From Bradyrhizobium barranii subsp. barranii (lineage in GTDB: Bacteria > Pseudomonadota > Alphaproteobacteria > Rhizobiales > Xanthobacteraceae), in contig NZ_CP086136.1 of NCBI RefSeq assembly GCF_017565645.3, forward strand, positions 2,308,001 to 2,372,000: a stretch of 64,000 nt of DNA, given 5' to 3'. Position numbers and translations under genes: made by a program. Below are positions 52,458 to 61,175 of the stretch, piece after piece; within the stretch, counting starts at the first letter, position 1; the number at the start of each line of letters is the position of its first letter. The notes under the pieces are model-generated. The model searched no databases. It was not told where the DNA came from and saw only the letters and a program-made list of their open reading frames with translations.

Positions 52458-52760
52458 CTATTTCGCCTTCTGCATCGTCGTCACCGTATACCCCGAAGCG
52501 GCCTCCTCGGCCTCGAAGGTCACCTTGTCGCCGACCTTCACCTGCTTGAGCAAAGCGGGGTCCTTGACGCGATAGACCATGGTCATGGGCTCATCCATGC
52601 CGAGGCTTTTCGCCGGTCCGTGCTTGAGCGTGATCTTGCCGGCGCCCTCGTCGATCTTCTTGACCTCGCCGCTGATCGCGGCGCCCTGGGCTGCGAAGGC
52701 CTCCGCGGCAAGACCGACGGTCAGCGCCAGCGCTGCGGCGATACGGATGGTGCGGTTCAT
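52458..52760 (-). CDS. CusF-like periplasmic copper-binding protein
   Basis: 100 aa. Signal peptide to about residue 23 (AEAFA). The OB-fold part has KITLKHGPAKSLGMDEPMTM and VKVGDKVTFEAEEA; the M-x-M pair and a histidine match the CusF metal site, though the usual tryptophan near the site is not seen. It carries Cu(I)/Ag(I) in the periplasm to an efflux pump. Last gene of the copper operon. Confidence 0.85.
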   Translation of the reverse strand: MNRTIRIAAALALTVGLAAEAFAAQGAAISGEVKKIDEGAGKITLKHGPAKSLGMDEPMTMVYRVKDPALLKQVKVGDKVTFEAEEAASGYTVTTMQKAK

Positions 52761-52774
52761 GGGCGTCTTCCTCG

Positions 52775-53230
52775 TTACTTCACGGTGACGTGGCCGACCA
52801 TGCCGTAGTCGCGATGGTCGGGAATCAGGCAGGAGAATTCGAACGTGCCGGCCTTGCTGAACTTCCAGAGGATCTCGGCCGTCTTGTTCGGTGCGAGCCT
52901 GACGCCATTGGGATCGTCGTGCTCCATATGCGGATGCTTCTTCATCTCCACGGCATGCGCGAGATTCTCCTTCGTGGTGGCGAGCAGGAATTCGTGGTCC
53001 TCCTTGCCGACATTGCGCAGCACGAAACGAATCTGCTCGCCGCGTTTGACCTCGATCCTGGCGGGCGCGTAGTCCATCTCGTTCAGCAGGACCTCGATCG
53101 TGCGCGCGGGCTTCCTGGGATCGCCGGGCTCGCCGGCCGAAAAGGTCCCATGCCCGTGCTGGTCGTGGGCAAATGCCGCCGCGGTCGAAAGCGCGGCCAG
53201 CGCAAGTCCGAGTTCGATCGTCTTCTTCAT
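52775..53230 (-). CDS. Cupredoxin-domain copper protein
   Basis: 151 aa from the ATG at 53230, after TGGAGAACAAG. Signal peptide to about 21 (AFAHD), then a His-rich HDQHGHG stretch, then a plastocyanin-like domain with a histidine in KEDHEF and the ligand set C-x4-H-x4-M in EFSCLIPDHRDYGM. It is a periplasmic copper protein, probably an electron or copper carrier for the multicopper oxidase encoded 35 bp upstream. Confidence 0.88.
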   Translation of the reverse strand: MKKTIELGLALAALSTAAAFAHDQHGHGTFSAGEPGDPRKPARTIEVLLNEMDYAPARIEVKRGEQIRFVLRNVGKEDHEFLLATTKENLAHAVEMKKHPHMEHDDPNGVRLAPNKTAEILWKFSKAGTFEFSCLIPDHRDYGMVGHVTVK

Positions 53231-53265
53231 CTTGTTCTCCAGTTGGTGGTGGTTCATCGAAACGC

Positions 53266-54597
53266 TCACATCTTCATGTTCTTCATCGGCGCGCCTTGCT
53301 GCCGCGCCGGCTCGGCGGACGGCGGCGTGACCTCGTAGGCGACGGTGCCTTGCGGGAATCGGTAGGGGCCGGGATCGCGATAATCGTCGCGCGCGAGGTC
53401 CTCGCGGATCTTCATCACCGTGAACATGCCGCCCATCTCGATCGGCCCGAACTGACCGGTGCCGGTCATCATCGGCAGCGTGTTGTCGGGCGCGGGCATC
53501 TCCATGTTGCCCATCGCCATGCCGGTCGAGCCCATGGCCATGCTGTCAGGTGCGAGCTTGCCGACGGCCTTGGCGAGATCCTTGCGCGACACGCCGATCA
53601 GATTGCGCACCTCGTGCCCCATCGCGTTCATGGTGTGGTGCGACTTGTGGCAATGGAACGCCCAGTCGCCGGGATTGTCGGCAAGCACGTCGAACACGCG
53701 CACCGCGCCGACCGGCACGTCGGTGGTCGTCTCCGGATATTGCGCGCTCTCCGGAATCCAGCCGCCATCGGTGCAGGTCACCGCAAAGCTGTGGCCGTGC
53801 AGATGAATCGGATGGTTGGTCATGCTGAGATTGCCGATGCGCACGCGCACCTTGTCGCCGAGCCTGACCGGCAAGGGATCGATGCCGGGAAACACCCGCG
53901 AATTCCAGGTCCACATGTTGAAGTCGGTCATCTCGTTGACCTGCGGCAGGTATGTGCCGGGATCGACGCGATAGGTGCTCATCACGAAGACGAAGTCGCG
54001 GTCGACGGGCCGGAAGCTTTGATCGCGGGGATGCACGACGACCATGCCCATCATGCCCATCGCCATCTGCACCATCTCGTCGGAATGCGGGTGGTACATG
54101 AAGGTCCCGCTCTTCTTCATCTCGAACTCGTAGACGAAGGTCTTTCCCGGCTGGATGTGCGGCTGCGTCAGTCCGCCGACACCGTCCATGCCGCTGGGAA
54201 TGATCATGCCGTGCCAGTGCACGGTGGTGTATTCGGGCAGTCTGTTGGTGACGAAGACGCGGACCTTGTCGCCTTCGACCGCCTCGATGGTCGGGCCCGG
54301 CGACTGGCCGTTATAGCCCCACAGATTCACTTTCATGCCCTCGGCGAATTCCCGCACCACGGGTTCGGCGACGAGATGGAATTCCTTCCAGTCGCCGTTC
54401 ATGCGGAACGGCAGTGACCAGCCGTTCAGCGTGACCACAGGGCGATAGTCCGGGCCGCCGATCGGATGCAGCGGCGGCTGCATCACCACCTTATCCATGT
54501 GAGGCGCTTCCGGAATGGACGCGGCCTGCACACGGCCGCTGATGGCCGACGCGCTGGCAAGCGCGGCGGTGCCCAGAAATCCTCGGCGGGAATACAT
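53266..54597 (-). CDS. Multicopper oxidase (CopA-like)
   Basis: 443 aa from the ATG at 54597, after GGAGGCC. A twin-arginine signal SRRGFLGTAALASAS is at the N-terminus. The copper ligands are complete: TVHWHGMII, MYHPHSDEM, HPIHLHGHSF and HCHKSHHTMNAM. Met-rich segments (MAMGSTGMAMGNMEMP) near the C-terminus suggest Cu(I) oxidation. It oxidises Cu(I) to the less toxic Cu(II) in the periplasm. Confidence 0.92.
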   Translation of the reverse strand: MYSRRGFLGTAALASASAISGRVQAASIPEAPHMDKVVMQPPLHPIGGPDYRPVVTLNGWSLPFRMNGDWKEFHLVAEPVVREFAEGMKVNLWGYNGQSPGPTIEAVEGDKVRVFVTNRLPEYTTVHWHGMIIPSGMDGVGGLTQPHIQPGKTFVYEFEMKKSGTFMYHPHSDEMVQMAMGMMGMVVVHPRDQSFRPVDRDFVFVMSTYRVDPGTYLPQVNEMTDFNMWTWNSRVFPGIDPLPVRLGDKVRVRIGNLSMTNHPIHLHGHSFAVTCTDGGWIPESAQYPETTTDVPVGAVRVFDVLADNPGDWAFHCHKSHHTMNAMGHEVRNLIGVSRKDLAKAVGKLAPDSMAMGSTGMAMGNMEMPAPDNTLPMMTGTGQFGPIEMGGMFTVMKIREDLARDDYRDPGPYRFPQGTVAYEVTPPSAEPARQQGAPMKNMKM

Positions 54598-54610
54598 GTT
54601 GGCCTCCATC

Positions 54611-56035
54611 TCAATGACCGCCATCGGCAGGCGCTGCCGCGGCGATGGTGGTTGAAGTGTCGCCGCCCGACGCAGGTGCGCTGCCGCCGTTGACGGCGGC
54701 CTGGAGGTCGGACTGGGCGAGGAAGAATTTTTGCTTGGCATCGATCGCGCCGCGCAGCGACGCTAGGCGCTGCCGCGCTTCGGTGAGCAGCGCGAAAATA
54801 TCGACCTGCATGCTGGAGAAGCGCAGCTGCATCTCCTCCGTGATGATTTTTCGCAAGGGGAGGATTTCGCGCTGATAGTGGCTGGCGATGTCGTAGGTCG
54901 AGCGATAGACGCGATAAGCATCGCGCGCCTCCGAGCGGACGTTGACGGCGCGCTCGGTCAGGCGGTTGAAGGCGAGATTGTAGGTCTCCGCCGCCTGCCG
55001 CACCCGCACCTCGCCGCCGTCGAAGATCGGGATCTGGAACTGCACATCGAAACCGCGTTCGCGGAACGGCGGGCCCTCGGGATCCTGGGTGCGGCGGGAG
55101 ATGCCGGCGAGGTCGAGCAGCGTGACAAAGCGCGTCGCCTCGGTGAGGTTGAGCGACTTTGCCAGCGCCGTCAGCTCCAGCCGCGCGATCTGTAGATCGA
55201 TGCGATGGGCAACAGCATCAGCCTCGATCGAGGGCAGTGCCTGCGGCCGGCGCGGCAGCGGCGGCAATTGATCGGGCAGACGGAAGTCGAGGCCGCCGTC
55301 CCACAGCCCCATCAGGCGCGCGAGCCTTTCGCGCGCGCTCGTTGCCGCCTGCCGCGCGGTGGCGAGGTCGGCCGTGGTCTCGGCATAAAACACCTGCTCG
55401 CGGGCCTGGTCGAGCTTGTTGATCGAGCCGGTCTCGCCGAGTTTGACCGCGAGCTGCGCCGTCGATTCCGCCGTCGCCTTCGCGTCGGTGAGCAGCGCCA
55501 CCATTTCGTTGCCGGCGACCGCACGGATATAGGCGCGCCGAACATCTGCGGCCAGCCGCAGCGTCGCCAACGCCGCGCGCAATTGCGCCTGACGGAAACG
55601 GTCGCGGGCGATGTCGGAGCGGAACGGCAGGGTGGCCAGCGCGAGGATGTCGCCAACCACCTGACGCTCTATCTCGCTCGCGCCATTGCCTGCGATGCGC
55701 GAGATCGAAAACACAGGATTGGGCGGCAGGCTCTGCTCGACCAACTCGGTCTCGGCCAGCGCCAGCTCGTTATAGGTCGCTTGCAGTCCCTTGTTGTTGA
55801 GCAGCGCGATCTGCACGGCCGTCTCGGTGGTCAGCGTGCGCGCCAGCAAGCGGCGGACGGTCGCGTTGACGGCCTCCGCGCCTTCGGCCGTTCGCACGAA
55901 GGCGACGTCCTTGTTGATGGTCTGGCTGGTGAGGTCCGAGACCGTCGTCATGCCTCCGTCCGGCGAGAATGCCATGCAGCCGGAGAGTCCCAGCGCAGTG
56001 AGCACGAGCAGGCCCCGCGCAAAATGATGCGTCAT
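54611..56035 (-). CDS. TolC-family outer-membrane efflux protein (lipoprotein)
   Basis: 474 aa. Lipobox LSGC at about residues 17-20, then an OEP domain with two repeated coiled-coil halves (for example ALAETELVEQSLPPNPVFS and later AETYNLAFNRLTERAVNV). It lies 13 bp before the multicopper oxidase gene in the copper operon. TolC-type proteins form the outer-membrane duct of RND or similar pumps; no RND pump is in the window, so the partner must be elsewhere. Confidence 0.85.
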   Translation of the reverse strand: MTHHFARGLLVLTALGLSGCMAFSPDGGMTTVSDLTSQTINKDVAFVRTAEGAEAVNATVRRLLARTLTTETAVQIALLNNKGLQATYNELALAETELVEQSLPPNPVFSISRIAGNGASEIERQVVGDILALATLPFRSDIARDRFRQAQLRAALATLRLAADVRRAYIRAVAGNEMVALLTDAKATAESTAQLAVKLGETGSINKLDQAREQVFYAETTADLATARQAATSARERLARLMGLWDGGLDFRLPDQLPPLPRRPQALPSIEADAVAHRIDLQIARLELTALAKSLNLTEATRFVTLLDLAGISRRTQDPEGPPFRERGFDVQFQIPIFDGGEVRVRQAAETYNLAFNRLTERAVNVRSEARDAYRVYRSTYDIASHYQREILPLRKIITEEMQLRFSSMQVDIFALLTEARQRLASLRGAIDAKQKFFLAQSDLQAAVNGGSAPASGGDTSTTIAAAAPADGGH

Positions 56036-56044
56036 GGCGCGCCC

Positions 56045-56329
56045 CTACCGGTCTTGCTTCGGCTGCGGGGCGACAGCGTCGTTGCGGTCGCGCCATGGCC
56101 CCGTCGTCGCAGGTCGCAGGCTGGTGTAGGGCGCAATCGTCGAGCGATAGCCGACGCGCGCGAGCTTCACCGCCGGATCGGCCGGATCGGCGCCGGCCAC
56201 GGGCACAGTTGCCGGCATGCAGCCGGACAATATCAACGCGGTTGCGGCCAGCAGCGGCCAATTGAATCGAAAGTGTCGTCCACGCGCCGCGGATGCGGCG
56301 GCGAACTTCGCCCCGGAAAGCGTAAGCAT
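56045..56329 (-). CDS. Small lipoprotein of the copper operon
   Basis: 94 aa. A long positively charged N-terminus, then a hydrophobic stretch LLAATALILSGC with the lipobox cysteine near residue 37, then a short Pro-rich tail of about 57 residues. It lies 9 bp before the TolC gene. No family recognised; a lipid-anchored accessory of the efflux system is likely from context. Confidence 0.65.
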   Translation of the reverse strand: MLTLSGAKFAAASAARGRHFRFNWPLLAATALILSGCMPATVPVAGADPADPAVKLARVGYRSTIAPYTSLRPATTGPWRDRNDAVAPQPKQDR

Positions 56330-56408
56330 GAGTCATCCCTGATCTGTCGTAGAGACCACAGGTTCGCGCGCGCGGATGCGCGTGCGGCCCTGACGTCGTC
56401 GCGTCAGA

Positions 56409-56846
56409 TCAGGCGATGGGAGGGCGGTAGTGCTGAGGCGGCGCCGCGCTGTGCAGGCTGACCACGATCTCGGGCGCGCAGGCGGAAATCGGCTGCAGCG
56501 GCTTGGCGACGCCGGGCAGGTCGGCCGGCAGCGCGCTCACGCACATCATCGCGCAGCACGGGCCAGCCTTGCCGTCATGGTGATGTTGGGCGGGCGCATC
56601 CTGTGCGGCAGCCTGGTGATGCGCGTGCATGCCTGCGTGGTCATGCGACACACCGTCATGCACGTGGCCGACCTGCATCTGGTGATGCACCGGCACGAGA
56701 TCGGCGAGGAGCGCGTCGTCGAGGCACGGCGCCGGGCCGCTGCCCCAGGCGAGGGCTGCTGCCGGCGCGAGCACGCAGAACAGATAGGCGAGGGCGATGA
56801 TCCGCCCCACCCTGATCCGCATCGATCGCGTCAATCGCAACAGCAT
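56409..56846 (-). CDS. Histidine-rich exported protein, first gene of the copper operon
   Basis: 145 aa from the ATG at 56846; ATG at 56822 is an alternative. A hydrophobic segment (GRIIALAYLFCVLAPAAALA) acts as signal peptide or anchor. The mature part is rich in His and Met (VPVHHQMQVGHVHDGVSHDH, MHAHHQAAAQDAPAQHHHD) with CCAMMC near the centre, a pattern expected for copper binding. It resembles DUF2946-type proteins. It lies 79 bp before the small lipoprotein gene. Confidence 0.7.
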   Translation of the reverse strand: MLLRLTRSMRIRVGRIIALAYLFCVLAPAAALAWGSGPAPCLDDALLADLVPVHHQMQVGHVHDGVSHDHAGMHAHHQAAAQDAPAQHHHDGKAGPCCAMMCVSALPADLPGVAKPLQPISACAPEIVVSLHSAAPPQHYRPPIA

Positions 56847-56996
56847 TCCGCCGACAGGCTCCTCGCGCGGCAATGTTGCACACGCAGATTGCAAACTAAT
56901 GGCAAAGCGCGGCTTCGCCAAGCATCTTCTTACCGCAGTGCACCGCGCATGCCCAATATCGCGGCACGTTGCTTGACCGCGCGGCGATCAGCGAAC

Positions 56997-58261
56997 ATGG
57001 TCCGGCCCGTGCACGCGCCAAATCTTCCAGGACAGAGACCGGCCTCATTCACCCCTGATTCGCGTCAGGCTTGGGTGCGGCTGTTGCTTGCGCTGCTGAT
57101 CGGTTCGATCGGCGGCGTCGGCATGTGGGCGGTCGTCGTGGTGATTCCCGTCGTGCAGACCGAGTTCGCCGCCACGCGCGCAGCGGTCTCGCTTGCCTTC
57201 ACACTGATGATGTTCGGCTTCGGCCTCGGCGGCGTAATCGCCGGCAAGATCACCGACAAGTTCGGCATCGTGCCGGCGATGGCAATCAGCATCGCCTTCA
57301 TCGGCGTTGCCAATGTGCTGGCGGGGCTCTCGACCCAGCTCTGGCAGTTCGTCGCGGCCTATTTCCTGATCGGGCTCGGCACCTCGGCGACCTTCGCGCC
57401 GCTGATGGCGGAGGCCTCGCACTGGTTCGAGCGCTATCGCGGACTTGCCGTGACCATCGTCGCGAGCGGCAATTACGTCGCGGGCACGATGTGGCCGCCG
57501 CTCATCAGCGAGGGCATGCAGACGATCGGCTGGCGCACCACGCATATCGGCATCGCCCTCGTTTGCGTGGTCTTGATGACGATCCTGGTGCTGGTCCTGC
57601 GCGCACAGATGGGCGACGACAAGGTCGCAATCACGCCAATGCGCGCCCGCCGCAGGTCGATCTCAAGCTTTCGACCAATACGCTGACCGTGCTGCTCTCG
57701 ATCGCCAGCATCGCCTGCTGCGTCGCCATGGCGATGCCGCAGGTGCACATCGTCGCCTATTGCGGCGATCTCGGTTACGGCGTGGCGCGCGGCGCCGAGA
57801 TGCTGTCGCTGATGATGGCCTGCGGCATCGTCAGCCGCATCGGCTCGGGTTACCTTGCCGACAAGATCGGCGGCATCCGCACGCTGCTGGTCGGATCGCT
57901 GGCGCAGGGCTTTGCGCTGGTGTTCTATCTGTTCTTCGACAGCCTGACTTCGCTCTATCTGATCTCCGCGATGTTCGGCCTGTTTCAGGGCGGCATCGTG
58001 CCGAGCTACGCCATCATCGTGCGCGAGGCGATGCCGGCGAGCGAGGCGGCAACCCGCGTCGGCATCGTGATCTTCGCCTCGGTGTTCGGCATGTCCTTCG
58101 GCGGCTGGGTGTCGGGCGTCATCTTCGACGCGACGGGCTCCTACGCCGCGGCGTTCGCGAACGGGGTGGCGTGGAATGCCCTCAATGTCGGCATCGTGCT
58201 GACGCTGTTGATCCGGTCGCGGATGAATGCGGTCAAGACGGGGCCGGGTTTTGCGACCTAA
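56997..58261 (+). pseudogene. MFS transporter with a single-base frameshift
   Basis: The frame from the ATG at 56997 gives a signal-free N-terminal half with six membrane segments (LLLALLIGSIGGVGMWAVVV, GFGLGGVIAGKITDKFGIVP and others), ending after IRP at 57686. The second half (LSTNTLTVLLSIASIACCVA onward, to 58261) is in the next frame. The break is at about 57635-57638 (ACGCC then AATGCG), where one missing base restores ITP-NARPPQVDLKLS in one frame. Together they make a 12-helix transporter of about 420 aa. A missing base in the assembly is likely. Substrate unknown. Confidence 0.75.
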
Positions 58262-58665
58262 ACTTCTCGCCCCACCTTCAGCAACGAGCAGCCGGTGATC
58301 TTGTAGCTGCCGTCCGCCTGCTGCTCGAGCGTGTACAGCGCCTCCCAGGCTTCGCCATTGGCATCGACGATGTGGACGTGCTGGGAGATCCAGTTGCCTT
58401 CGCTCCTGCTCTCGCCAAACTCAAAGCTCCTGTGCCGGTAGACCGGCGCGTAGCCGTTTTGCACCATGGACATGAAGATGTCGGGTGCGGGGAAGATTTC
58501 CCTGATCGCCGGCGCGGCGTGGGAATAGGCCGCGGCCGCATCGTCGCGCGCAAAGGCCTGCTCCTGGGCACGGATGACGCCCTGTGCCGCAGTGACGTCG
58601 GCGGCGCATGCTGGAGCGGCACCAAGGGTAATCATAAGGGCGACGAGCAAGGCGGCGATGCGCAT
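58258..58665 (-). CDS. DUF4864 exported protein
   Basis: 135 aa. Signal peptide to about 21 (ACAAD). The rest has IRAQEQAFARDDAAAAYSHA, APAIREIFPAPDIFMSMVQ and NWISQHVHIVDANGEAWEAL, the DUF4864 pattern, related to small alpha-plus-beta barrel (NTF2-like) proteins. Function unknown. Its end overlaps the end of the MFS gene by four bases on the opposite strand, so the genes are convergent. Confidence 0.75.
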   Translation of the reverse strand: MRIAALLVALMITLGAAPACAADVTAAQGVIRAQEQAFARDDAAAAYSHAAPAIREIFPAPDIFMSMVQNGYAPVYRHRSFEFGESRSEGNWISQHVHIVDANGEAWEALYTLEQQADGSYKITGCSLLKVGREV

Positions 58666-58730
58666 GACAGGCTCCGTGTTGAAATCCCGGCGATGCCAAT
58701 CCTAGCACGCCCTCAGGGAAATACGGCGCG

Positions 58731-59381
58731 CTATCGCTTCCGTTTCACCGCGGGCTTTGCGGGCTTGGCGGCGCGCGCCTTGGTCTTGGTGCCGGACTTG
58801 CCGGCCGGCTGCACCCGCAGCCCGTCCACGAACACGTCGAGCATGCGCAGCACCGAGGATTGCCAACCGGGCTGGTCGTGCATGTAACACATGCCGACCA
58901 GTGCCCTGAGCAGATCCTCCGGGCTGACGTCGCCGCGCATCTGGCCGGCCGCGACTGCGCGGTCGAGCAGCGAGCCGATCGCCTTGGTCAGCCGGTCCAT
59001 CGAGAACGCCGCGAGTTCCGATGAGCTCTGGAACGTCAGCGCCAGCGCGGCCGACATGCCCTTTTTTGTGGCAACGAATTCGACGTTGGAGCGCAGCCAG
59101 CGCCGCAGCGCATCGACCGGGTCCTTGGCGTTCTTCAATTGCTCGGCAAGCTCGCTGAGCTGCTCGACCTCGCGCCGGTACACCGCCTCGAACAAATCCT
59201 CGCGAGTTGGAAAATGCCGATAGAGCGTGCCGATGCCGACGCCGGCGCGTTTGGCGACGGCTTCCAGGCTCGCCTCGGGACCGCCCGCGTTGAACACGAT
59301 TTTCGCCGCCTCGAGCACGCGCTCGCGATTGCGCACGGCATCGGCGCGGGGCTTCCGAATCTGGTCGGTCTGGTCGTCCAT
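58731..59381 (-). CDS. TetR-family transcriptional regulator
   Basis: 216 aa from the ATG at 59381; the longer frame lacks homology before it. The N-terminal helix-turn-helix is AAKIVFNAGGPEASLEAVAK to RAGVGIGTLYRHFPTREDLF. The C-terminus is Lys/Ala-rich (GTKTKARAAKPAKPAVKRKR). It is divergent from the PaoABC-like genes with 244 bp between and is their likely repressor. Confidence 0.9.
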   Translation of the reverse strand: MDDQTDQIRKPRADAVRNRERVLEAAKIVFNAGGPEASLEAVAKRAGVGIGTLYRHFPTREDLFEAVYRREVEQLSELAEQLKNAKDPVDALRRWLRSNVEFVATKKGMSAALALTFQSSSELAAFSMDRLTKAIGSLLDRAVAAGQMRGDVSPEDLLRALVGMCYMHDQPGWQSSVLRMLDVFVDGLRVQPAGKSGTKTKARAAKPAKPAVKRKR

Positions 59382-59625
59382 GACGGTAATGTAGATCACG
59401 AATTGGTTAGATTGAACCCTCGCAATGAACCCTTGCAAGGCTGCATCGCGTTGTATGCGCACGGGCTTTCGACGAATTTCAAATATTTTCGGGCTTAACC
59501 GGAGGGTGCCTCCGTATCTTCCTCGAGATGTTGGCCGGGTTCCGCCTGGCCAACGCATATCGACGGCGGCCACGGAGGTGGCGCGCTGGCCGATGACTCA
59601 TGTCCATATCTGATCGGAGCCTTGT
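59382..59625. promoter_or_regulatory. Divergent TetR / oxidoreductase control region
   Basis: 244 bp between the TetR gene and the [2Fe-2S] subunit gene. A TetR operator (short palindrome) is expected. AT-rich part at 59460-59500 (AATTTCAAATATTTTCGGGC). No exact palindrome was assigned. Confidence 0.4.
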
Positions 59626-60123
59626 ATGAACCACTCCATCAGCCTCACCGTGAACGGTGCGCGGCGCGACTTCGTCCTCGACGATCCGCGCGTCACGCTG
59701 CTCGATCTCCTGCGTGAGCGCCTCCATCTGACCGGAACCAAGAAGGGATGCGATCGCGGCCAGTGCGGCGCCTGCACCATTCTCGTCGACGGCAAGCGCA
59801 TCAACTCCTGTCTTGCTCTGGCCATCAGCCATGACGGCGCCGACATCCTCACCATCGAAGGCGTCGCGCGCGGCGACCAGCTTCATCCGGTGCAGGCGGC
59901 CTTCATCGCACATGACGGCTTTCAGTGCGGCTTCTGCACGCCCGGCCAGATCATGAGCGCGATCGGCATGATGCAAGAGGCGCAGGCCGGCAACGATCCC
60001 GAGCGCATCCGCGAATGCATGAGCGGCAATCTCTGCCGCTGCGGCGCTTATGCCGGCATCGTCGATGCCGTGCTGGAAGCCCAGGCCGGCACGGACGAAT
60101 CCAATCAGAGGCGCTTCGCATGA
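59626..60123 (+). CDS. [2Fe-2S] subunit of a xanthine-dehydrogenase-family oxidoreductase (PaoA/YagT-like)
   Basis: 165 aa. Two [2Fe-2S] cluster motifs: CDRGQCGACTILVDGKRINSC... (first cluster, C-x4-C-x2-C) and CGFCTPGQ with CRCGAY (second). No twin-arginine signal is seen, unlike E. coli PaoA, so the enzyme may be cytoplasmic. It passes electrons from the molybdenum site to FAD. Its stop overlaps the start of the FAD subunit (ATGA). Confidence 0.92.
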   Translation: MNHSISLTVNGARRDFVLDDPRVTLLDLLRERLHLTGTKKGCDRGQCGACTILVDGKRINSCLALAISHDGADILTIEGVARGDQLHPVQAAFIAHDGFQCGFCTPGQIMSAIGMMQEAQAGNDPERIRECMSGNLCRCGAYAGIVDAVLEAQAGTDESNQRRFA

Positions 60124-61175
60124 AACCGTTCGATTATATCAGGCCGGCCACAGTGGCCGAGGCCGTTGCGGCGGCCGGTCAGCCGGGCACTGCCTATCTC
60201 GCCGCCGGCACCAATCTGCTCGATCTGATGAAGGGCGGCGTCAGCCGACCGGATCGGCTGGTCGATGTCACGCATCTCGACGGGCTCGATCAGATCGAGA
60301 CTCTCGCCGACGGATCGTTGCGCATCGGCGCGCTGGTGAGCAACGCCGATCTCGCGCATGACGCAAACTTCGCGAAGTCCTACCCGGCCGTTGCTGAGGC
60401 GCTGCTCTCCGGTGCGTCCGCGCAACTGCGCAATGCCGCGACCGTCGGCGGCAATCTGCTGCAACGGACGCGCTGCGCGTATTTCTACGACACCGCCAGC
60501 CGCTGCAACAAGCGCGAGGCTAGCTCTGGCTGCGACGCGCGCGAGGGCGAGAACCGCACGCATGCCGTGCTCGGTTGGAGCGAGAGCTGTATCGCCACGC
60601 ATCCGTCGGACTTCTGCGTGCCGCTGGTCGCGCTCGACGCCATTGTGGAGATCGAGGGCAGGAACGGCCGCCGCGAGATCGCGCTCGACGCGCTGCATCG
60701 TCTGCCGGGCAACACGCCCGGGCGTGAATCGGGGCTCGACCCCGGCGACCTCATCGTCGCGGTGCGCCTGCCGCCCGCGGCGCGCGGCTTCGCCACGCAT
60801 GCGCGCTACCTCAAGGTTCGTGAGCGCACGTCTTACGCGTTCGCCGTGGTCTCGGCCGCGGCGGCGTTGCGGATCGAGAACGGCAAGATCGCGGAGGCGC
60901 GGCTGGCGCTCGGCGGCGTCGCCGCAAAGCCCTGGCGCGCTCTTGCCGCGGAAGACGTGCTCAAGGGCGTTACGCCCACGGCAGATGCCTTCCAGGAAGC
61001 GGCCTGGCGCGCGCTTACCGACGCAAAGCCGTCCGGCGACAACGCCTTCAAGATCGAGCTCGCACGCCGCATCGTCGTGCGCGCGCTGACCCTTGCCGCT
61101 GCCGGTACGCCCGCGCGTATTCCCGCGCTGCCGGCCTCTCCCTTTGCCTCGACGTCCGGAGCCATCCATGCCTGA
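60120..61175 (+). CDS. FAD subunit, PaoB/YagS-like, with extra cysteine motif
   Basis: 351 aa from the ATG at 60120, coupled to the previous gene. FAD-binding segments LAAGTNLLDLMKGGVSRPDR and GNLLQRTRC are present. Cysteines in RTRCAYF, SRCNKREASSGCDA and SESCIATHPSDFC match the additional [4Fe-4S]-type site of PaoB/YagS subunits. It links the iron-sulfur and molybdenum subunits with the final electron acceptor. Confidence 0.92.
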   Translation: MKPFDYIRPATVAEAVAAAGQPGTAYLAAGTNLLDLMKGGVSRPDRLVDVTHLDGLDQIETLADGSLRIGALVSNADLAHDANFAKSYPAVAEALLSGASAQLRNAATVGGNLLQRTRCAYFYDTASRCNKREASSGCDAREGENRTHAVLGWSESCIATHPSDFCVPLVALDAIVEIEGRNGRREIALDALHRLPGNTPGRESGLDPGDLIVAVRLPPAARGFATHARYLKVRERTSYAFAVVSAAAALRIENGKIAEARLALGGVAAKPWRALAAEDVLKGVTPTADAFQEAAWRALTDAKPSGDNAFKIELARRIVVRALTLAAAGTPARIPALPASPFASTSGAIHA

